Assembly (NCBI GenBank): GCA_903921945.1
Contig: CAIXSC010000783.1
Span: 1 to 7,204, forward strand
Length of the DNA: 7,204 bases
Reading direction: 5' to 3'
From: an uncultured Planctomycetaceae bacterium
GTDB taxonomy: Bacteria > Planctomycetota > Planctomycetia > Pirellulales > Pirellulaceae
The number at the start of each line of letters is the position of its first letter. Position 1 is the first letter of the stretch. The position numbers were made by a program, and so were the translations under genes. Positions 5,083 through 7,204 of the stretch are shown in pieces. The notes under the pieces are model-generated. The model saw only the letters and a program-made list of their open reading frames with translations. It was not told where the DNA came from and did not search any database.

Positions 5083-7204
5083 TTAGAGTTTCGGAATGGG
5101 CTTCAGCGGGCCACTGGGCTGCGGATAAGGCGGTTCGTAAACCGGGACCAAGCCGACGCCATAGCCGCGGGCCTGTTCGGCTACCGCTCGGGCGGCCCAC
5201 GGGGTGCCGGGGTGTTCCTTCGCCACCGCGGTGAACAGGCCATGGGCTTTGTCGATGTACTCTTGGCTTTCCTCGGGCCGCAGCAGTTCCTTCCGAGTGT
5301 GGATTTCCCAGTGCGTGAGCGTCAAATTCGGCGCCTTGGTAAGCGGCACGGTCTTGGGGTTTTTCATGAACCAGTTCAGGTACGCGCCGTACTCGTAGAT
5401 CCGCGCCTGGTAGGCGATCAGCTGCGCGTACATGAGATCGTAGTTCGCTTGCCAGCGGGGGGCAGCCTCTTGCTCGCGGAGCGGACGGATTTTTTCGAGC
5501 GCCTGCTGCGCTTTGGCCAAGTAAGGCAGATAAGCCCGGGCGTGGATTTGCGATTCGGCCGCCTGCCGGACGAATTCCTCGGGACGGGGCGAGAACGTCA
5601 GCCGCATTTCGACCGCTTTGGAAATGAGCGGGTTGTACGGGTTCAGGTCGTTGATCACTTGCCAGAGGACGGTGCGGAGGGGCGAGTCATCGCGGTCCCG
5701 GTAAATCTCAAGCCGCGACCGCAGGTCGGGGACGTAGGGCCGCATTTGCTCCAGTTCGTAGCGTTGCTTTTCGCCGCGAACGAGATTCGTCTCGATGCTC
5801 GGCAGCAGGAAGAACACGCCGCCCGTTTCCCGTGCGAGCCGGGTTTGCTCGTACGAGCCGAAACCGGCGGGGTGGGCGTCGTGCCGCCGACGGAACCCAT
5901 CGATCTGCAACTGTTCGACAAAACCAGTTTCCGGGCCGCGATCGATCGGCAACCAGTGGGTGCGTTTGGTCTGCGGGTGATTCCACCGCATGTGGGCGTA
6001 GGGGTAACCGAAAACCGCTTCGCGGCCGAGAATGTAAATCCGGCAATGAGCGGCTTTGGCTTCAGCGATCGCCCGTTCCAACACTTGCTCGTTCGTGGGC
6101 CGGTCGCCGCTTTCGTCGGTGACCAGCACGAGCGCCATCTGGCGGTTTTCGCGCTGGGCGTGTTCCCGCAGTTGAGCGATCGATCGGCCAACGGCGTGGC
6201 ACATCATTTCCTTGCCCGACGGGTCGACGGGCACTTGGTCGATGGCGGCGCGGATCGAGGTGAAGTCGCTGACGGGTTTAGGCGTGTGGTTGATGAAGCC
6301 TTCGCCGTAGCTGGTGACACCGGTGAGCAGCGATTGGTTGTCTTTGCCGTTCGCAAGCCCGAGTTCGACGTAGATGCGATCGATGCGGTCGCGAATTTCC
6401 TTTTGGTCGTCCTTCATGCTTTCCGACTGGTCGAAGCACCAGATGACCATGGCGTCGCCTTTGGAAAGCATCCACATGATCTCTTGCGTGATGCGATCCA
6501 TCGCCTGCTCGTAGGTGTCGACGATGGAGCGTGGATCGCCAAGCGCGCCGGCGGGCGCTTCGACGAGCATCTTCCGGCTGGGCGGCGCGTCCTCGACGAG
6601 GCCGTCGATCGAGATCCCGGTATCCGATGATTGTTCCACGATTCCCTTATCGAGGATCGGGGCCGAAACATCACCGCCGGCCGCTCCGCCGCTGGCTCCA
6701 CCGACCGCGCCTTCCGAGACGCCGACGCTCGGGGCGGCGTAATTCGAGGCGATTCCCGGCTGGGTCGAAGCCTCGATCACTTCATCCAGTTCGGTCTTCA
6801 AGAGATCGTCGGGCGGCCGCTCGTCGAACACATCCGCGATGATCAGCCGTTCGACCTGTTTGAGCGGTTCTTTGACGGCGAGCACGGCGAGGGCGATGAG
6901 CACTCCGGCATGCACGATCATGGAGACCAAGCTGGCACCGAATCCCTGCCAGAATTCGCGAGTCCACCGGGAGAGAAAGCCTGGTCCTGCAGCCTCGTCT
7001 TCGTAACCGTCTTCCTGTTCCGCCGCTTCCTCGTCGTAGCCGTTGTCGTAGCCGTCGCTATCGCCGCCGCGATAGCCGTCGTTGTGTGCGTCGTCGTAGC
7101 CGTGTTCCTCGTGGTCGGTCGCTTCGCTGTCGGCTTCTTCGTCGTAGTCGTCTTCGTGGCGGCTCGTGTTTGGATGGCCCCCATGGTGAGCATGACGAGC
7201 GGCA
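5083..7204 (-). CDS. Membrane-anchored vWA-domain protein, 5' end outside window
   Basis: The frame is open from the right edge (first full codon 7201-7203) to TAA at 5083-5085, giving 706 visible residues. Residues 1-80 are hydrophilic, rich in Asp, Glu, Gly and Tyr, with repeated GYDD/GYDN/GYDE/GYED. SRWTREFWQGFGAS (78-91) leads into one membrane span (about 92-110). Arginines before the span suggest an inside N-terminus and an exported C-terminus. A Gly/Ala linker follows (about 165-182). The vWA domain begins near residue 250 with VIWCFDQSES; D258, S260 and S262 form the DxSxS metal site, and LVLVTDESGD holds a second acidic residue (D363). The usual third-loop Thr is not obvious (SGKEMMCHAVG). 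The C-terminal third is mostly helical and ends in a Pro-rich tail; I recognise no named domain there. TTG at 6930 or ATG at 6921 could be misread as the start, but the upstream frame is coherent protein and both starts would fall inside the membrane-span region. Role unknown; envelope scaffold or adhesion is inference. Confidence 0.9.
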   Translation of the reverse strand, partial: AARHAHHGGHPNTSRHEDDYDEEADSEATDHEEHGYDDAHNDGYRGGDSDGYDNGYDEEAAEQEDGYEDEAAGPGFLSRWTREFWQGFGASLVSMIVHAGVLIALAVLAVKEPLKQVERLIIADVFDERPPDDLLKTELDEVIEASTQPGIASNYAAPSVGVSEGAVGGASGGAAGGDVSAPILDKGIVEQSSDTGISIDGLVEDAPPSRKMLVEAPAGALGDPRSIVDTYEQAMDRITQEIMWMLSKGDAMVIWCFDQSESMKDDQKEIRDRIDRIYVELGLANGKDNQSLLTGVTSYGEGFINHTPKPVSDFTSIRAAIDQVPVDPSGKEMMCHAVGRSIAQLREHAQRENRQMALVLVTDESGDRPTNEQVLERAIAEAKAAHCRIYILGREAVFGYPYAHMRWNHPQTKRTHWLPIDRGPETGFVEQLQIDGFRRRHDAHPAGFGSYEQTRLARETGGVFFLLPSIETNLVRGEKQRYELEQMRPYVPDLRSRLEIYRDRDDSPLRTVLWQVINDLNPYNPLISKAVEMRLTFSPRPEEFVRQAAESQIHARAYLPYLAKAQQALEKIRPLREQEAAPRWQANYDLMYAQLIAYQARIYEYGAYLNWFMKNPKTVPLTKAPNLTLTHWEIHTRKELLRPEESQEYIDKAHGLFTAVAKEHPGTPWAARAVAEQARGYGVGLVPVYEPPYPQPSGPLKPIPKL
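7024..7158. repeat. Degenerate GYD(D/N/E)-coding low-complexity repeat
   Basis: On the plus strand, variants of CGTCGTAGCCGT recur through this stretch, for example near 7033, 7045 and 7091. On the coding strand they give GYDD, GYDN and GYDE blocks separated by Asp/Glu/His/Ala-rich spacers. The repeat is irregular at DNA level but consistent in composition at protein level, which supports translation of this stretch. Confidence 0.7.

Noticed and set aside
5212..6630. Plus-strand 472-codon open frame
   Set aside because: Antisense to the vWA gene, which has a clear DxSxS site on the minus strand; long only because minus-strand codon bias suppresses stops.

Overview
This is GC-rich bacterial DNA that looks planctomycete (Pirellulales-like); no rRNA or housekeeping marker is present to prove it. 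The lineage call rests on four things: Tat-type secretion leaders, a von Willebrand factor A (vWA) protein next to a small squalene-cyclase-like toroid protein, gene starts without clear Shine-Dalgarno sequences, and intergenic DNA rich in CCCCTTCGGGG-type palindromes and in the phrase CCACGGATGGCACGGATGGC. All four supported genes are on the minus strand. Long plus-strand reading frames lie opposite them and are shadows caused by GC-rich codon use.

In order of transcription (right to left): (1) 7204-5083 is a membrane-anchored vWA protein that is open at the right edge. It has an acidic, tyrosine-rich N-terminal region before its single membrane span. (2) 4950-3874 is a secreted alpha/alpha-toroid protein of the prenyltransferase/squalene-oxidase-repeat type. 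(3) 3754-3053 is a Tat-exported intradiol ring-cleavage dioxygenase with all four iron ligands present. (4) 2329-1 is the N-terminal 776 residues of a large superfamily 2 helicase of the YprA/MrfA-like (COG1205-type) group, cut by the left edge.

The 723-bp gap between the dioxygenase and the helicase (2330-3052) holds no convincing gene. It does hold a 16-bp minisatellite, a 13-bp minisatellite and a cluster of palindromic repeats that includes a near-perfect 21-bp-stem hairpin. The helicase itself carries a perfect in-frame 15-bp tandem repeat encoding TGQSP.

The first two genes may form a functional pair at the cell envelope. The gaps of 132 and 119 bp between the first three genes allow co-transcription but do not prove it. 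The helicase lies beyond the repeat-filled gap and is probably a separate unit. COG1205-type helicases act in DNA repair or in anti-phage systems, but no partner gene is visible here, so a defence role is only a possibility. I found no clearly new multi-gene system. The most noteworthy items are the repeat expansion inside the helicase, the repeat-packed gap, and the acidic-tail vWA/toroid pair.
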